NCBI RefSeq assembly: GCF_007992215.1
Contig: NZ_BJZV01000014.1
Span: 62,001 to 126,000, forward strand
Reading direction: 5' to 3'
DNA: 64,000 bases
DNA from: Methylobacterium gnaphalii
GTDB lineage: Bacteria > Pseudomonadota > Alphaproteobacteria > Rhizobiales > Beijerinckiaceae
Shown here: positions 20,084-29,539 of the stretch, one piece after another
Layout of the letters: the number at the start of each line of letters is the position of its first letter
Numbering within the stretch: the first letter of the stretch is position 1
Notes under the pieces: generated by a model
The model's database searches: none
Told to the model about the DNA's origin: nothing
What the model saw: the letters and a program-made list of their open reading frames with translations, nothing else
Program-made: the position numbers and the translations under genes

Positions 20084-21022
20084 TCAGCGAGGCTTGCGCA
20101 ACACCGCGATCCGTCCCGGCACATCCTGGCCGCGCTGCTGCCGGACGGCCGCATGCGGTAGGGCAGCGAGGTCCAGCGCGGCATCCCTGACAGCGGCACG
20201 CAGATGCGCATCGCCATGGGCGTAGCGCCCATCCGCGCCGAGCACGACGCCATCACCGTCATGCGATTGGACGGAGACGACGGCGAGCGCCCCCGGCCGC
20301 AGCACGCGGCCGATGGCGGCGAAAACCGGCACGAGATCGGGCAGGTAGATCAGCACGTCGGCCGCGATCACGAGGCTCGCGCTCTCCGGCGGCTCGTCGG
20401 CGAGGAAGGCAGTCAATTCGCCCTCATACAGCCGCGCGTAGAGCCCGCTGCGTCGGGCCAGGGCCAGCATCTCCGGCGAGAGATCGACACCGGCCAGCGT
20501 GCCCACGCGGCCGGCGAGCGCGCGTCCCATCAAACCGGTGCCGCAGCCGAGATCGAGCGCCGTCTCGAACCGGCCCGGCGCGTCGGGCAGGGCGTCGAGC
20601 GCCTGCAGGATCAGCTCCGGCCCGCGGTAGCGCAGGTCGCCGACGAGGTGACGCTCGAAGCGTGCGGCATAGCCGTCGAACAGCGCTCGTACGTAGGAGG
20701 GCGTGATTGCGGCGAGCGCGTCGCCCGCACCGAGCTCGGCCAGATGCAGCCGGGCGCCGAGCGCATCGTCGGGGTCGATGTCGAGGGCAGTGGCGTAGGC
20801 CGTGCGGGCTGCCTCTCCCTCTTCAGGCGTCCCCGAGCCGAGAGACAAGGCTTCGCGTGCCCGGCCGAGCAGGAACCAGGCCGGTGCGTAGCGGGGTGCG
20901 CGTTCGATGGCCTGCTCGGCCATCTCGGCGGCGCCCTGTGCGTCGCCCTCCGCCAGGCAGGCCTGCGCATAGGCGAAGCGGCGATCGGCGAGGAGGTCAC
21001 CGGACGAACGTTGGCGGGACAT
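20084..21022 (-). CDS. TPR-containing class I SAM methyltransferase
   Basis: A 312-residue protein. Residues 10-95 form one to two TPR units (Y-A-Q-A-C-L-A-E-G-D ... A-W-F-L-L-G-R-A ... A-L-D-I-D-P-D-D). Residues 120-300 form a methyltransferase domain with motif I D-L-G-C-G-T-G-L-M-G and the acidic V-D-L-S-P-E-M. Substrate unknown; similar fusions occur widely in alphaproteobacteria. It is divergent from the exonuclease gene with 50 bases between starts. Confidence 0.85.
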   Translation of the reverse strand: MSRQRSSGDLLADRRFAYAQACLAEGDAQGAAEMAEQAIERAPRYAPAWFLLGRAREALSLGSGTPEEGEAARTAYATALDIDPDDALGARLHLAELGAGDALAAITPSYVRALFDGYAARFERHLVGDLRYRGPELILQALDALPDAPGRFETALDLGCGTGLMGRALAGRVGTLAGVDLSPEMLALARRSGLYARLYEGELTAFLADEPPESASLVIAADVLIYLPDLVPVFAAIGRVLRPGALAVVSVQSHDGDGVVLGADGRYAHGDAHLRAAVRDAALDLAALPHAAVRQQRGQDVPGRIAVLRKPR

Positions 21023-21072
21023 GGTGTCTGGGATGGGATGCTGAGCGGTGGCCGCCTCCTATATCCTCAACA

Positions 21073-22131
21073 ATGCCGATCAGCGCCTCCGAATTGCTCA
21101 CCCTGACGCGGGAGGGCCTGTACTGCCCCCTCGGGCGCTTCCACGTCGATCCGACCTGGCCTGTCGAGCGCGCGCTGATCACCCACGGCCATGCCGACCA
21201 CGCCCGGGCCGGCCACGGCGAAGTGCTCGCCACGCCGGAGACGCTGCGGATCATGGCCGTGCGCTACGGCGAGGATTTTTGCCGGTCCCGGCAGGAGGCG
21301 CGCCTCGGCGAGGTGATGCGCATCGGCGACGTCACCGTACGATTCGCTCCCGCCGGCCACGTGCTCGGCTCGGCGCAGATCGCCATCGAGCGGGACGGCA
21401 AGCGCATCGTGGTCTCGGGCGACTACAAGCGGGCCCCGGACCCGACCTGCCTGCCCTTCGAGGTCATTCCCTGCGACGTCTTCATCACCGAGGCGACCTT
21501 CGGCCTGCCGGTCTTCGTGCATCCCGACACGCGCGGCGAGGTGCGCAAGCTCCTCGACTCGGTAGCCTTGTTTCCCGAGCGCGCGCACATCGTCGGCGCC
21601 TATGCGCTCGGCAAGGCGCAGCGCGTGATGGCGCTGCTGCGGGAAGAGGGCTGGGACAGGCCGATTCACCTGCACGGCGCCATGGAGAAGCTGACCGAGC
21701 TGTACAAGCGCGAGGGCATTCCGCTGGGCGACACGCCGAAGGTCGTCGCCGCCGAGCGCAAGGACCTGACCGGTGCCATCGTGATCTGCCCGCCATCCTC
21801 GATCCAGGACCTGTGGGCGCGAAAATTCCCCGATCCGGTGACGGCCTTCGCCTCGGGCTGGATGCGGGTGCGCGCCCGTGCCCGCCAGAAGGGCGTCGAG
21901 CTGCCGATGGTGATCTCCGACCATTCGGACTGGCCGGATCTCTGCCGCACCATCCGCGACACGGGTGCGGAGGAGGTCTGGGTCACGCACGGGCAGGAGG
22001 ATGCGCTGGTGCATTGGTGCGGTACGCAAGGCATCAAGGCGAGGCCGCTTCACCTCTTGGGCTACGGCGATGACGGCGAGGCGGAGCCCGATCCCGCCGC
22101 GAAGCCGGAGATGGAGGAGGCCTCGTCGTGA
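21073..22131 (+). CDS. Ligase-associated metallo-beta-lactamase-fold exonuclease
   Basis: A 352-residue protein of the 'ligase-associated DNA exonuclease / mRNA 3'-end processing factor' family. The MBL zinc motif is H-G-H-A-D-H-A-R-A-G-H, further ligands are in P-A-G-H-V-L-G-S and S-G-D-Y-K-R, and S-D-H-S-D-W near the C-terminus provides the last His, as in beta-CASP nucleases. Its stop codon overlaps the ligase GTG start (GTGA), so the two are co-translated. Relatives process DNA ends for the LigC-type repair ligase. The ATG at 21073 starts the conserved domain; the longer open frame upstream is on the divergent gene. Confidence 0.9.
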   Translation: MPISASELLTLTREGLYCPLGRFHVDPTWPVERALITHGHADHARAGHGEVLATPETLRIMAVRYGEDFCRSRQEARLGEVMRIGDVTVRFAPAGHVLGSAQIAIERDGKRIVVSGDYKRAPDPTCLPFEVIPCDVFITEATFGLPVFVHPDTRGEVRKLLDSVALFPERAHIVGAYALGKAQRVMALLREEGWDRPIHLHGAMEKLTELYKREGIPLGDTPKVVAAERKDLTGAIVICPPSSIQDLWARKFPDPVTAFASGWMRVRARARQKGVELPMVISDHSDWPDLCRTIRDTGAEEVWVTHGQEDALVHWCGTQGIKARPLHLLGYGDDGEAEPDPAAKPEMEEASS

Positions 22132-23963
22132 ACGACTTCGCCCACCTCCTCGACCGCCTCGCCTACGAGCCCCGCCGCAACGCCAAGCTGCGGCTGCTGC
22201 AGGATTTCTTCGCGAGCACGCCCGATCCCGAGCGCGGCTATGCTTTGGCCGCCATGACCGGGAACCTGAGCTTTCGCGAGGCCAAGCCGGCGATGATCCG
22301 GGGGCTCGTCGAGGAGCGGGTCGACCCGGTGCTGTTCGACCTGTCGCGAAACTACGTGGGCGATCTGGCGGAGACGGTGGCGCTGATCTGGCCATCACCC
22401 GCCATGGATCCGGGCCCGCGCAAATCGTCGAACGAGAAATCCTCGACCGGGCGCAACACCGGCGCCGCTGGAGCGTCGCGGGTGGACTCGGGGTCTTCGC
22501 GTCTGGCGAGTCCCGGAACGACGGTCGAGGGGCGGGAGGCCGGCCTCGGCCACAACAACCCGCCCCCCGACGTCCCAACCCTCTCCGACGTGGTCGAAAC
22601 CCTCGCGACGACCGGGAAGAAGGACCTCCCCCGCCATCTCGCCGGCTGGCTCGACGCCCTCGACGAGACAGGGCGCTGGGCGCTGCTGAAGCTCGTCACC
22701 GGCAATCTGCGCGTCGGCGTCTCGGCGCGGCTGGCAAAGACGGCTGTCGGCGCGCTCGGCGGCCAGGAGGCGGATGCGGTCGAGGAGGTCTGGCACGGGC
22801 TGGAGCCGCCCTATGAAACGCTGTTCGCCTGGGTCGAGGGCAGGGGCGAGCGGCCGGAGACGCTGAACCCGGCCCCGTTCCGGCCGCCGATGCTCTCGCA
22901 CCCGATCGAGGAGGAGGCGGACCTCGACAAGCTCGACCCGGATGCCTTCTCGGCCGAATGGAAATGGGACGGCATCCGCGTCCAGCTCGCCGGCGGCCTG
23001 GACCGGGATGGCCGGCAGGTCGCGAAAATCTATTCGCGGACCGGCGAGGACATCACCGGTGCCTTTCCGGACCTTGCCGAGGCCATCACCTTTCAGGGCG
23101 CCATCGACGGCGAGCTTCTGATCCTGCGCGAGGGGAGGGTGCAGAGCTTCAACGTGCTGCAGCAGCGGCTCAACCGAAAGGCGGTGACGCCGCGGCTGCT
23201 GGACGAGTTTCCGGCGCATGTGCGCGCCTACGACCTGCTCGCCACCGACGGCGAGGATCAACGGGCGCTGCCCTTCTCGGAGCGACGCGGGGCGCTCGAG
23301 ACACTCGTCAGGAAACTCGACCACGCGCGGATCGATCTCTCGCCGATCGTGCCCTTCGCGACCTGGCAGGATCTGGCAGCGGCACGCGCCGATCCGGCCT
23401 CGGCGGACGCCGGCGAGGATGCCGACGCGATCGAGGGCGTGATGCTGAAGCGCCTCGACAGCGTCTACCAGCCAGGCCGGCCCAAGGGCCCGTGGTGGAA
23501 GTGGAAGCGCGAGCCGTTCATCGTCGACGCGGTGATGATGTACGCCCAGCGCGGGCACGGGAAACGCTCGTCCTTCTACTCGGACTACACCTTCGGATGC
23601 TGGCGGGAGGGCGCGGCTGGCGCGGACGAGCTCGTGCCGGTGGGGAAAGCCTATCATGGCTTCACCGATGCCGAGCTGCAAAAGCTCGACCGCTACGTCC
23701 GCAACCACACCACCAAGCGCTTCGGGCCGGTGCGCGAGGTGGCCTATGGCCGCGAGGCCGGCCTCGTGCTGGAGATCGCCTTCGAGGGCGTGCAGCGCTC
23801 GACGCGGCACAAATCGGGCGTCGCCATGCGCTTCCCCCGCGTCAGCCGCATCCGCTGGGACAAGCCGCCGGCCGAGGCCGACCGGGTCGAGGCGCTGGAG
23901 CGGATTCTGGAGCGCGGAGAGCGCGAGATCGCGCCCGGCGCGAGCATGGAGAGCGATGGATGA
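22128..23963 (+). CDS. Cisplatin-damage-response-type ATP-dependent DNA ligase
   Basis: A 611-residue ligase of the bacterial LigB/C type found beside an MBL exonuclease. Residues 1-90 and about 145-240 make the helical DNA-binding region; the adenylation domain has the nucleophilic Lys in K-W-D-G-I-R near residue 283 and motif III Y-S-R-T-G-E-D; the motif V region is G-V-M-L-K-R-L-D. An OB domain follows (W-W-K-W-K-R). Residues ~92-140 are a low-complexity Ser/Gly/Arg insertion that I believe is absent from most relatives, encoded by palindrome-bearing DNA. The start is GTG overlapping the upstream stop; the end overlaps the YjbQ start (ATGA). Confidence 0.92.
   Translation: MNDFAHLLDRLAYEPRRNAKLRLLQDFFASTPDPERGYALAAMTGNLSFREAKPAMIRGLVEERVDPVLFDLSRNYVGDLAETVALIWPSPAMDPGPRKSSNEKSSTGRNTGAAGASRVDSGSSRLASPGTTVEGREAGLGHNNPPPDVPTLSDVVETLATTGKKDLPRHLAGWLDALDETGRWALLKLVTGNLRVGVSARLAKTAVGALGGQEADAVEEVWHGLEPPYETLFAWVEGRGERPETLNPAPFRPPMLSHPIEEEADLDKLDPDAFSAEWKWDGIRVQLAGGLDRDGRQVAKIYSRTGEDITGAFPDLAEAITFQGAIDGELLILREGRVQSFNVLQQRLNRKAVTPRLLDEFPAHVRAYDLLATDGEDQRALPFSERRGALETLVRKLDHARIDLSPIVPFATWQDLAAARADPASADAGEDADAIEGVMLKRLDSVYQPGRPKGPWWKWKREPFIVDAVMMYAQRGHGKRSSFYSDYTFGCWREGAAGADELVPVGKAYHGFTDAELQKLDRYVRNHTTKRFGPVREVAYGREAGLVLEIAFEGVQRSTRHKSGVAMRFPRVSRIRWDKPPAEADRVEALERILERGEREIAPGASMESDG
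22474..22523. repeat. Palindrome inside the ligase gene
   Basis: Arms cgtcg...ggactcg (22474-22490) and cgagtcc...cgacg (22507-22523) form a symmetrical imperfect hairpin (12 of 17 positions pair, both ends and the inner 7 bp perfect) with a 16-base loop. It lies in the segment that encodes the low-complexity insertion. Confidence 0.6.
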
Positions 23964-24430
23964 GGCAATCCGGCAAGATTGGCGCGATCGAGGGCTTCTC
24001 GAGCGGCGCCGTCGAACGGCGGGCGAGCGCCCGGCTCACGGTCGCGACCCCGGGCCAGGGTTTCACGGAGATCACCGACGCCGTCGCCGCCTTCGTACGC
24101 CAGAGCGGCCTGCGCGATGGGCTCGTCACGGTGTTCTGCCGGCACACCTCGGCGTCGCTGACCATCCAGGAGAACGCCGATCCGGACGTGCGCACCGACC
24201 TGCTCACCGCCCTCGACAGCCTCGCGCCGCGCGATGCCGGCTGGGTGCACGACGCGGAGGGGCCGGACGATATGCCCGCGCATATCCGGACCATGCTCTC
24301 GGATTCCGGCCTGACGGTGCCGGTGATCGACGGCCGGCTCGGGCTGGGGACCTGGCAGGGGATCTACCTGATCGAGCACCGCGACCGGGGGCACCGGCGG
24401 GAGATCCTGTTGAGCGCGATCGGGGCCTGA
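23960..24430 (+). CDS. YjbQ/UPF0047 family protein
   Basis: A 156-residue protein of the YjbQ family. Members show thiamine-phosphate synthase side activity in E. coli; the true role is unclear. The family motifs are present: F-C-R-H-T-S-A-S-L-T-I-Q-E-N-A-D-P near residue 55-70, the metal-site H-D-A-E-G-P-D-D-M-P-A-H, and G-T-W-Q-G-I-Y-L-I-E-H-R near the end. It begins ATGA inside the ligase stop region, so it is the third gene of a coupled unit. A link to DNA repair is suggested by position only. Confidence 0.9.
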   Translation: MRQSGKIGAIEGFSSGAVERRASARLTVATPGQGFTEITDAVAAFVRQSGLRDGLVTVFCRHTSASLTIQENADPDVRTDLLTALDSLAPRDAGWVHDAEGPDDMPAHIRTMLSDSGLTVPVIDGRLGLGTWQGIYLIEHRDRGHRREILLSAIGA

Positions 24431-24499
24431 CGGTCTCGTACCCGCCAGCGACGCCTCCGCCTGGACTGCGTCGCCAGCGAGGGCATCGCCGTATGTCGA

Positions 24500-24733
24500 T
24501 TAGCGGGTGTGGTGCCCGCCCTGTGCGCCGCTGGTCTTCATCGAGGTGTAGGTCGCGCTATCACGGTCGAAGCGGCTTGCAGGCTGCATGTTGGAGGTCA
24601 CGCTGGGGGCGGGAGCGCCGTAGGTCGGGACGTCGAGCTGGGCGCCCCAGACGTTGATGGTACGGGTCTGAGCGAAAGCACCGCCGGTGGCACCAGCGAC
24701 AAGAATAGCTGCAACACAGATCTGCTTGAACAT
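24500..24733 (-). CDS. Small secreted protein, function unknown
   Basis: A 77-residue protein with a clear signal peptide (M-F-K-Q-I-C-V-A-A-I-L-V-A-G-A-T, cleavage after A-F-A near residue 21). The mature ~56 residues are polar, contain no Cys, and end in H-H-T-R. Ribosome site GGAGATAA lies about 7 bases before the ATG on the minus strand. I do not recognise a family with certainty. It lies downstream of queC, beyond a pair of alternative hairpins. Confidence 0.65.
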   Translation of the reverse strand: MFKQICVAAILVAGATGGAFAQTRTINVWGAQLDVPTYGAPAPSVTSNMQPASRFDRDSATYTSMKTSGAQGGHHTR

Positions 24734-24814
24734 GAAATTTATCTCCTGAATTCAGCATGTGGTCTGTTGTCGACCGCAGCTGTTCAGGATTTCGCGCCAT
24801 CATCGGGAGGGTTA

Positions 24815-24849
24815 CACACGGATTTCATTCGTGTGCGACAGCGCACACG
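24815..24849 (-). other. Two mutually exclusive hairpins after queC
   Basis: CGTGTGCG-acag-CGCACACG (24830-24849, perfect 8 bp) overlaps CACACG-9 bases-CGTGTG (24815-24835, perfect 6 bp); both use 24830-24835. They lie just after the queC stop codon on the minus strand, so the first may end the queDC transcript. There is no T-run. Confidence 0.55.
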
Positions 24850-24867
24850 CACCCCGGTGCTAGAGAA

Positions 24868-25590
24868 TCAGTTGCGAGACCGGTCGCGATAGGCTGCGAA
24901 GCCTTTCGCGCGTAGCGCACAGGCGGGGCATGTGCCGCAACCATAGCCCCAGTCATGCCGCTCTCCACGCTCGCCGAGGTAGCAGGTATGGCTGTCCTCG
25001 ACGATCAGATCGACCAGTCTCTCACCACCGAGTTCGTCCGCCAGCCCCCAGGTTGCGGCCTTGTCGAGCCACATCAGCGGGGTGTGCAGCACGAAGCGCC
25101 GCTCCATGCCGAGGTTGAGCGCCACCTGCAGCGCCTTGATCGTGTCGTCGCGGCAATCCGGGTAGCCGGAATAGTCGGTCTCGCACATGCCACCGACGAT
25201 GTGACGCAGGCCCCGGCGATAGGCGAGGGCGGCGGCGAAGGTCAGGAAGACGAGGTTACGGCCCGGCACGAAGGTGTTGGGCAGGCCGTCCGCCGCCATG
25301 GCGATCTCGGTGTCGCGGGTCAGCGCGGTCTCGGAGACGGCGCCGAGAGTGGCGAGGTCGACGGTGTGGTCGGGGCCGAGCCGGCGCTCCCAGCCCTCGT
25401 CGATGCGCCCGAGCTCGCTGCGCAGCCTGTCCCGGCAATCGAGTTCGATGCGGTGGCGCTGGCCGTAATCGAAGCCGAGGGTCTCGACGCGGGGAAAGCG
25501 GGCAAGCGCCCAGGCGAGGCAGGTCGTCGAATCCTGTCCGCCCGAGAACAGGACCAGCGCGCCGTCGTCGCCTGGTTCAGTCGCCGTCAT
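24868..25590 (-). CDS. queC: 7-cyano-7-deazaguanine synthase
   Basis: Converts 7-carboxy-7-deazaguanine to preQ0 with ATP and ammonia, for queuosine. The 240-residue protein carries the PP-loop S-G-G-Q-D-S-T-T near residue 16-23, the family's F-V-P-G-R-N segment, and the C-terminal zinc site with Cys at H-T-C-Y and the cluster C-G-T-C-P-A-C. It overlaps the end of queD by 14 bases. Confidence 0.95.
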   Translation of the reverse strand: MTATEPGDDGALVLFSGGQDSTTCLAWALARFPRVETLGFDYGQRHRIELDCRDRLRSELGRIDEGWERRLGPDHTVDLATLGAVSETALTRDTEIAMAADGLPNTFVPGRNLVFLTFAAALAYRRGLRHIVGGMCETDYSGYPDCRDDTIKALQVALNLGMERRFVLHTPLMWLDKAATWGLADELGGERLVDLIVEDSHTCYLGERGERHDWGYGCGTCPACALRAKGFAAYRDRSRN

Positions 25591-25933
25591 AGTCCGCCCA
25601 GGAGAGCGGCGTTTCCATCACCTTCACGTTGGTGAGCCCCGGCAGCAGCGGCTTGGTCCGCTGCCAGATCCAGGCCGCGATGTGCTCGGCGGTGGGATTC
25701 TCCAGCCCCTCGATCTCGTTGAGGGTGTGGTGGTCGAGGCGCTCCAGGATCGGCTTGAACGCGCTCTCGACGTCGTAGAAGTCGATCACCCAGCCGCTCG
25801 TCGCATCCACCGGGCCGGAGACCGTGAGCTCGACGCGGTAGGAATGCCCGTGCATGCGCGAGCAGCGATGCGTCTGCGGCACGTTCGGCAGGCGGTGAGC
25901 CGCCTCGAAAGTGAAGGCCTGGGTGATCTTCAT
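25577..25933 (-). CDS. queD: 6-carboxy-5,6,7,8-tetrahydropterin synthase
   Basis: Forms CPH4 from dihydroneopterin triphosphate, the step before QueE in preQ0 synthesis. The 118-residue protein has the zinc histidines (A-A-H-R-L and M-H-G-H-S-Y) and the catalytic Cys in H-R-C-S-R-M. D-H-H-T-L-N and the C-terminal V-K-V-M-E-T complete the family pattern. QueE is not in the window. It is the first gene of the queDC pair. Confidence 0.95.
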   Translation of the reverse strand: MKITQAFTFEAAHRLPNVPQTHRCSRMHGHSYRVELTVSGPVDATSGWVIDFYDVESAFKPILERLDHHTLNEIEGLENPTAEHIAAWIWQRTKPLLPGLTNVKVMETPLSWADYDGD

Positions 25934-26008
25934 CGTGTCTCGTCCGGCGCGCGCGTCTCGATCGCGGCAGTGGCACCTGAACTCAACGACGAGCTTACAG
26001 AAGGAAAA

Positions 26009-26084
26009 TGGTGGAGCCTAACGGGATCGAACCGATGACCTCTTCCATGCCATGGAAGCGCTCTCCCAGCTGAGCTAAGGCCCC
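26009..26084 (-). tRNA. tRNA-Ala (GGC)
   Basis: The minus strand folds as a 76-base cloverleaf with encoded CCA: acceptor GGGGCCT/AGGCTCC, D-arm GCTC-AGCTGGGA-GAGC, anticodon stem CTTCC/GGAAG with loop ATGGCAT (anticodon GGC), T-arm with GGTTCGATCCC. The GGC anticodon reads GCC/GCU Ala codons. Confidence 0.96.
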
Positions 26085-26092
26085 ACTTGTAT

Positions 26093-26111
26093 CCGGAACG
26101 GTCCGTTCCGG
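26093..26111. repeat. Perfect 19-base palindrome in the tRNA-Ala leader
   Basis: ccggaacgg-t-ccgttccgg, 9 bp on each side of one base. It lies 9 bases before the tRNA 5' end and downstream of the tRNA promoter, so it would be in the processed 5' leader or act as an operator. Confidence 0.75.
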
Positions 26112-26147
26112 TAACTCTCCGGCGGGCAACCCGTCGGCGAGGGCGGT

Positions 26148-26176
26148 TCTATAAGCGGTGGTTTGCCGGGACTCAA
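26148..26176 (-). promoter_or_regulatory. Sigma-70-type promoter of tRNA-Ala
   Basis: On the minus strand TTGAGT (26171-26176), 17-base spacer, TATAGA (26148-26153). Start of transcription near 26141, about 57 bases before mature tRNA. Confidence 0.75.
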
Positions 26177-26197
26177 GCCCCTTTTTCGGTCCTTTTT

Positions 26198-26236
26198 CCG
26201 CCCCTGCCGTGTGTGTCGTCACGGCATCAGGGGCGG
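26198..26236 (-). terminator. Hairpin after the FYDLN gene
   Basis: Outer stem ccgcccctg/caggggcgg (26198-26206, 26228-26236), continued by ccgtg/cacgg. It follows the stop codon of the FYDLN gene by 17 bases on the minus strand, but is followed by A-rich, not T-rich, RNA, so termination efficiency is doubtful. Confidence 0.45.
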
Positions 26237-26253
26237 AGGTCGACAGCGAGCGA

Positions 26254-26631
26254 TCAGTTGTCGTCGTCGTTGTCGTCGTCGTTCTCGACGAGGTCAGAAA
26301 CGTCGTCGTCATCCTCCTCTTCGAGGAAGGTGTCGTCGTCGCCGCCGGGCGAATCCGTATCGTCGTCGCCGTCGTCGTCGCCGTCGACCTTGACGTCGCC
26401 GTCCTCGCTCGCCTCGGCCTCATCGAGGGACACGATCTCCGGGCCCGTCTCGTCCTCGTCCTCTTCGTCGTCGTCCTTGCGGTTGATGACCGGCGCGGAG
26501 CCGCGGCCGGCGGCCGCCATCTGGAAGACCGTGCCGCATTTCGGGCAGGTCGCCGGATCGCGGGACAGGTCGTAGAACTTAGCGCCGCAATTCATGCACT
26601 GGCGCTTGATGCCGAGTTCCGGTCGGGCCAC
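26254..26631 (-). CDS. FYDLN-acid (TIGR02300) zinc-ribbon protein
   Basis: About 125 residues from a GTG at 26631. The N-terminus has a zinc ribbon: C-M-N-C near residue 12 and C-P-K-C near residue 29, with the family word F-Y-D-L between them. The C-terminal two thirds are almost only Asp and Glu, encoded by GAC/GAT/GAG runs. The family is restricted to alphaproteobacteria and has no known function; the acidic tail suggests binding of metal or a basic protein. It is divergent from aroA, the usual place. Confidence 0.88.
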   Translation of the reverse strand: MARPELGIKRQCMNCGAKFYDLSRDPATCPKCGTVFQMAAAGRGSAPVINRKDDDEEDEDETGPEIVSLDEAEASEDGDVKVDGDDDGDDDTDSPGGDDDTFLEEEDDDDVSDLVENDDDNDDDN

Positions 26632-26816
26632 GGGCGGGAACCTCTGGGGTCGTGTCGGGGGGAGCGCGGCCCCGTTAGTCGGCTCCTGCGAGCATGTCAA
26701 ATGCCGTGGCAACCGAGCCGATGAATAGAGGCAGAACCGGCACGAGGCGGGGGCCGGATGACGTGCAGCCGGCCCCATGGTAACGGGCGCCATCCCGGGA
26801 CGCCCCGATCCCCTGA

Positions 26817-28187
<1,371 letters not shown>

Positions 28188-28191
28188 ACGC

Positions 28192-28824
28192 ATGCCGCTG
28201 CTGATCGCCATCGACGGGCCGGCCGCCTCGGGCAAGGGCACGCTCGCCCGCCGCCTCGCCTTGCATTACGGCCTGCCGCATCTCGATACCGGGCTGCTCT
28301 ACCGGGCCGTTGCCCTGCAGATGCTCGATGCCGGGATCGATCTCGGCGACAGGGCAGAGGCCGGGCGCGTCGCGTCCAATCTCGTCGCAGACCAGCTCGC
28401 TGACCCGCGGCTGCGTGAGCGCGCCATGGGCGAGGCAGCCTCGCGGGTCTCCGGCATCCCGGAGGTGCGCGCCGCGCTGCTGTCCTGGCAGCGCCGTTTC
28501 GCCGCCGGCGAGGCCGGTGCGGTGCTCGATGGACGCGATATCGGCACTGTGATCTGCCCCGATGCGCGCGTGAAGCTGTTCGTCACCGCCTCGCCCGAGG
28601 AGCGCGCCCGCCGCCGCCACAGCGAACTTGCTGGGCGCGGGGAGGAAACCACGCTCGCGGCGATCCTCGCCGACATCCGCGCCCGCGATGAGCGCGACAG
28701 CTCCCGCAGTGCCGCTCCCCTCCGGGCTGCCGAGGATGCCGTGCGAATCGATACGACCGAACTCGACGCCGACGAGGCCTTCGCCGTAGCCCGCGACGTC
28801 GTCGAACGCGCCCGCGAGCACTGA
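28192..28824 (+). CDS. cmk: Cytidylate kinase
   Basis: Phosphorylates CMP and dCMP. The 210-residue protein has P-loop G-P-A-A-S-G-K-G-T at residues 9-17, the CMP-binding L-D-T-G-L-L-Y-R, the G-R-D-I-G-T segment, and R-R-R-H in the lid. It is co-transcribed with aroA. In many alphaproteobacteria rpsA follows; here it does not. Confidence 0.95.
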   Translation: MPLLIAIDGPAASGKGTLARRLALHYGLPHLDTGLLYRAVALQMLDAGIDLGDRAEAGRVASNLVADQLADPRLRERAMGEAASRVSGIPEVRAALLSWQRRFAAGEAGAVLDGRDIGTVICPDARVKLFVTASPEERARRRHSELAGRGEETTLAAILADIRARDERDSSRSAAPLRAAEDAVRIDTTELDADEAFAVARDVVERAREH

Positions 28825-29160
28825 TACGACTTCCGGTTGAGTTTTCGCAGACATCTTTGCCGTTGCGGGCAGCGAAGCGATCCGGAGCCAACGCGCCGAC
28901 ATTTGCGGGCGTGACTCCCGATTTGCTCTGCTGTTCGCCGGCACGGCCGGATCGCTGGGGCAGGGGAGCGATCCAGTCGATCAGGGCCTGTCTCAGGCGG
29001 GGCGCCTGCGCCTTGGACCCCCCTCGGATGACCGGCTTTACCCGAGGAAGATTGCGCACCACCGTTCCCAGGCGGTCAAGCTTGCGCTAGGTTCTCCCAC
29101 ACTTGCACCGGTTGTGCCGCAAATGCTGGCCAGAATCGGCCGCCATCTGGGAGCTGGCCT
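28825..29160. other. Gene-free region after cmk
   Basis: No gene supported. Contains a partial REP-like sequence (gttgcgggcagcgaagcgatccgg near 28862-28885) with a 10-base inverted match ccggatcgct near 28948-28957 and a third related agcgatcc near 28968. A ribosome site GGGAG before the GTG at 29161 closes the stretch. A minus-strand frame through this region has no family signature. Confidence 0.5.
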
Positions 29161-29391
29161 GTGGGTCGCTATTTCTTCGACATCGATGACGGTTCAGTCA
29201 TTGCCGACGAGGTCGGCCGCGAGATCGGCGATGGCACCATGCTGCGAAGGGAAGCCCTTCGTGTCGTCACGGCCCTGATGGCCGCCGAAGCAGAAGATGC
29301 AAGAGAAACAACCCTCGTTCTCTCGGCGCGGAACGAAGCGGGGAAGATTTCGCTTAAAGTTCGGATGGCGTGTCAGGTTGAGACGCTGTAG
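29161..29391 (+). CDS. DUF6894 small protein
   Basis: A 76-residue protein starting (GTG) with R-Y-F-F-D-I-D-D-G and continuing D-E-V-G-R-E, the signature of DUF6894, a family abundant in Methylobacterium. The middle is an Ala/Glu helix and the end a beta-like V-L-S-A-R-N segment. Function unknown. GGGAG lies about 7 bases upstream. Its 3' end overlaps the opposing small gene by 38 bases. Confidence 0.75.
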   Translation: MGRYFFDIDDGSVIADEVGREIGDGTMLRREALRVVTALMAAEAEDARETTLVLSARNEAGKISLKVRMACQVETL

Positions 29392-29539
29392 CAATAAAAG
29401 ACTGTGCGTTTTTTAATTCGATGACGACCATCTCCAGCAGCACACGAAGCTTGAAAGTGCCGTGAGAGCCAAGTCTTTCACGGATCTTCTCGACATCGGA
29501 GATGGCTTCGGTCACGAACTGCTTTTCAACGTCGGACAT
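29354..29539 (-). CDS. Small hypothetical protein
   Basis: A 61-residue acidic protein, mostly helical, beginning M-S-D-V-E-K and repeating I-S-D-V-E-K at residue 13. Start chosen because GGAGGG lies 7 bases upstream; an ATG one codon earlier is the alternative. It follows the decayed gene with a stop/start overlap (AAATGATG), so it was probably the second gene of that unit. Not a family I recognise. Confidence 0.5.
   Translation of the reverse strand: MSDVEKQFVTEAISDVEKIRERLGSHGTFKLRVLLEMVVIELKNAQSFIATASQPDTPSEL

Noticed and set aside
26400..26480. CRISPR-like short repeats (gtcgtcgtc)
   Set aside because: These are codon repeats for Asp/Glu in the FYDLN protein, with no spacers. No CRISPR array is visible anywhere in the window.
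28583..29062. Minus-strand frame across the end of cmk
   Set aside because: Half of it is antisense to cmk, and the rest shows no conserved motif; a transposase remnant was considered but not supported.
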